7,203 nt of DNA, from positions 1-7,203 of the forward strand of contig DFBV01000021.1 of the NCBI GenBank assembly GCA_002366755.1. Direction: 5' to 3'. Position 1 is the stretch's first letter, and every line of letters begins with the position of its first letter. Position numbers and translations under genes: made by a program. The DNA is from Anaerolineales bacterium UBA3071. Its GTDB lineage: Bacteria > Chloroflexota > Anaerolineae > UBA3071. Positions 6,206 to 7,203 of this stretch are shown one piece after another. The notes below the pieces were generated by a model that saw only the letters and a program-made list of their open reading frames with translations, was not told where the DNA came from and did not search any database.

Positions 6206-6270
6206 GAACCACGGATTTCACAGACTGCGCAGAGGAGAGCAATCGGTGAAATCCGTGTAGTCAGCGGTTC
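6206..6270. repeat. Intergenic inverted repeat with CCACGGATTTCAC arms
   Basis: ACGGATTTCAC (6211-6221) is the exact reverse complement of GTGAAATCCGT (6246-6256). GAACC (6206-6210) pairs with GGTTC (6266-6270), with a 9-nt bulge on the right side. The repeat starts 7 nt after the VIT-VWA stop. The arms resemble dispersed intergenic repeats seen in many environmental bacterial genomes. It has no T-run, so it is not a standard terminator. Confidence 0.75.
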
Positions 6271-6278
6271 CTATCGCC

Positions 6279-6320
6279 AGAGCCCGCTTCCATGTCCCAT
6301 AGGGAGCGGGCTCTTCAGTT
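6279..6320 (+). terminator. Probable terminator of the VIT-VWA gene
   Basis: AGAGCCCGCT (6279-6288) and AGCGGGCTCT (6305-6314) form a perfect 10-bp stem. It extends by one wobble and two C-G pairs to a 10-nt loop. The following TCAGTT is only mildly T-rich, so termination may be weak. It separates the VIT-VWA gene from the radC promoter. Confidence 0.6.
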
Positions 6321-6347
6321 GCCCAACTGGCCCTTACGGTGTACAAT
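6319..6347 (+). promoter_or_regulatory. Sigma70-type promoter of radC
   Basis: TTGCCC (6319-6324, 4/6 match) is separated by 17 bp from TACAAT (6342-6347, 5/6 match). The arrangement resembles the operon promoter at 995-1023. Transcription would start around 6354, leaving a leader of about 110 nt made mostly of the octamer arrays. Confidence 0.55.
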
Positions 6348-6352
6348 CGGAG

Positions 6353-6445
6353 GAAACAAGTAGACAAGTACACAGGTACACAAGGGACAACATAAGTGCT
6401 CTCCCGGTTTTCCCTTGTCTACTTGTTTACTTGCATCCTTGTCTA
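6353..6445. repeat. Two opposed arrays of 8-bp tandem repeats
   Basis: The left array (6353-6384) is GAAACAAG, TAGACAAG, TACACAGG, TACACAAG. The right array (6414-6445) is CTTGTCTA, CTTGTTTA, CTTGCATC, CTTGTCTA. Read on the minus strand the left units become CTTGTGTA, CCTGTGTA, CTTGTCTA and CTTGTTTC, so both arrays are the same octamer family in opposite orientation. Each array is 32 bp and the gap is 29 bp. The two arms can pair imperfectly, in several registers, in the transcript ahead of radC. Confidence 0.8.
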
Positions 6446-6453
6446 CTCTCCAA

Positions 6454-6458
6454 CGGAG
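6454..6458 (+). promoter_or_regulatory. Ribosome binding site that fixes the radC start
   Basis: CGGAG lies 7 nt before the ATG at 6466. The frame is open upstream to a TTG at 6415, but that stretch is translated octamer repeat and has no ribosome site, so 6466 is the start. Confidence 0.75.
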
Positions 6459-6465
6459 CATCCCC

Positions 6466-7179
6466 ATGAGCGACGAAACAGCCCTGGTCGAGTACCACCC
6501 CACCATCAGAGATTTGCCCGTGGGCGAGCGGCCGCGCGAGCGGCTGGAGCACTACGGCGCGGGTGCGCTCTCCACGTCGGAGCTCATCGCCATCCTCCTG
6601 CGCAGCGGCGTGACCGGCGAGAGCGTCCTGCGTCTGGCGGAGCGGTTGCTGGTGCGCTACGGCGGACTCACGGGCCTGGCGCAGGCTGGCTTCGCCGAGC
6701 TTCAGCAGGAGAAAGGCATCGGTCCGGCCAAGGTGACCCAGATCAAGGCCGCGTTGGAGCTGGGGCGGCGCTTGTTGGTCGCGTCCCCCCATGAGCGGCC
6801 CCAGATCAAGTCTCCCGCCGACGCGGCCAACTTGCTGATGCTGGAAATGGGCTTGCTGCAGCAAGAGCAACTGAGGGTTATGCTGCTCGACACCCGCAAC
6901 CGTGTGTTGGCCACGCACAAGATGTACGTGGGTAATCTCAACACCAGCGTGGTACGGGTGGGGGAGATCTTCCGCGAGGCCATCAAGGCCAACTCGGCGG
7001 CACTCATCGTCGTGCACAACCATCCCTCTGGCGATCCCACACCGTCACCCGAAGATGTGGCCGTGACCGAACAGATCGTGCAGGCGGGGCGGCTGCTGAA
7101 CATCGAGGTGCTGGATCACTTGATTATCGGCCAACAGCGCTTCGTTAGCCTCAAAGAACGCGGGCTGGGATTTGGGTAA
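6466..7179 (+). CDS. radC: RadC family JAB/MPN (JAMM) domain protein
   Basis: The 237-residue product has the usual RadC length and order. The N-terminus carries IRDLPVGERPRERLEHYGAGALSTSELIAILLRSG, split here as IRDLPVGERPRERL (14-27) and GALSTSELIAILLRSG (33-48). A helix-hairpin-helix-like segment follows with GIGPAKVTQIKAALELGRR ending at 102. Residues about 115-237 are the JAB/MPN metalloprotease fold. The zinc motif is complete: E167 in VGEIFREAIK, H184-N-H186 in HNHPSGDPTPSPED, with S194 and D197. Despite the historical DNA-repair name, no repair function has been confirmed for RadC, and the substrate is unknown. It follows its own promoter and an octamer-repeat leader. The next gene is not visible in the last 24 bp. 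Confidence 0.95.
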   Translation: MSDETALVEYHPTIRDLPVGERPRERLEHYGAGALSTSELIAILLRSGVTGESVLRLAERLLVRYGGLTGLAQAGFAELQQEKGIGPAKVTQIKAALELGRRLLVASPHERPQIKSPADAANLLMLEMGLLQQEQLRVMLLDTRNRVLATHKMYVGNLNTSVVRVGEIFREAIKANSAALIVVHNHPSGDPTPSPEDVAVTEQIVQAGRLLNIEVLDHLIIGQQRFVSLKERGLGFG

Positions 7180-7203
7180 GTGTCAGTTCCAACGTAACTG
7201 TGG

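Noticed and set aside
6353..6445. CRISPR array
   Set aside because: The units are 8 bp with no spacers and occur in two orientations, which does not fit CRISPR repeats of 23 bp or more with unique spacers.
6415..6465. Earlier TTG start for radC
   Set aside because: The added residues are translated octamer repeat. The ATG at 6466 has a proper ribosome site and gives the normal RadC length.
7184..7200. Small inverted repeat CAGTT/AACTG after radC
   Set aside because: A 5-bp stem at the window edge is too weak to call a terminator, and the continuation is not visible.

Overview
This is a GC-rich, gene-dense bacterial segment. It holds one partial gene, five complete protein genes and one tRNA gene. 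A bacterial origin is supported by PlsX, ribokinase, RadC, Shine-Dalgarno sequences, sigma70-type promoters and hairpin-plus-T terminators. The gene mix (corrinoid methyl-transfer protein, THEP1-type NTPase, secreted VIT-VWA protein) and the short intergenic repeats resemble environmental Chloroflexota (Anaerolineae-like) genomes. That placement is a weak inference, because no 16S or other strong marker is present.

Layout. Positions 1-323 (minus) are the N-terminal part of a B12-binding corrinoid protein whose 3' end lies outside the window. Positions 324-839 contain no gene. They hold a good minus-strand promoter at 660-688, which would give the corrinoid gene a leader of about 330 nt, and a 93-bp element inside that leader that can fold like a cloverleaf. 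A tRNA-Glu(CTC) lies at 840-912 (minus), with a near-perfect promoter and its own terminator. A divergent plus-strand promoter at 995-1023 starts a likely three-gene operon: a THEP1-family NTPase, plsX (4-nt overlap) and rbsK, closed by a strong terminator at 3692-3725. A secreted 769-residue VIT-VWA protein follows at 3890-6199. The last intergenic stretch carries an inverted repeat, a hairpin terminator, a promoter and two opposed arrays of 8-bp repeats, ahead of radC at 6466-7179.

How the genes relate. PlsX makes acyl-phosphate for phospholipid synthesis, ribokinase feeds ribose into the pentose phosphate pool, and THEP1 hydrolyses nucleoside triphosphates. Their grouping looks like co-transcribed housekeeping and not one pathway. 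The VIT-VWA protein, RadC and the corrinoid protein appear to be separate units.

I did not find a clear new multi-gene system. The most unusual signals are non-coding: the cloverleaf-like palindromic element, the opposed octamer arrays in the predicted radC leader, and a strongly hydrophobic segment in PlsX near its expected membrane-contact region.
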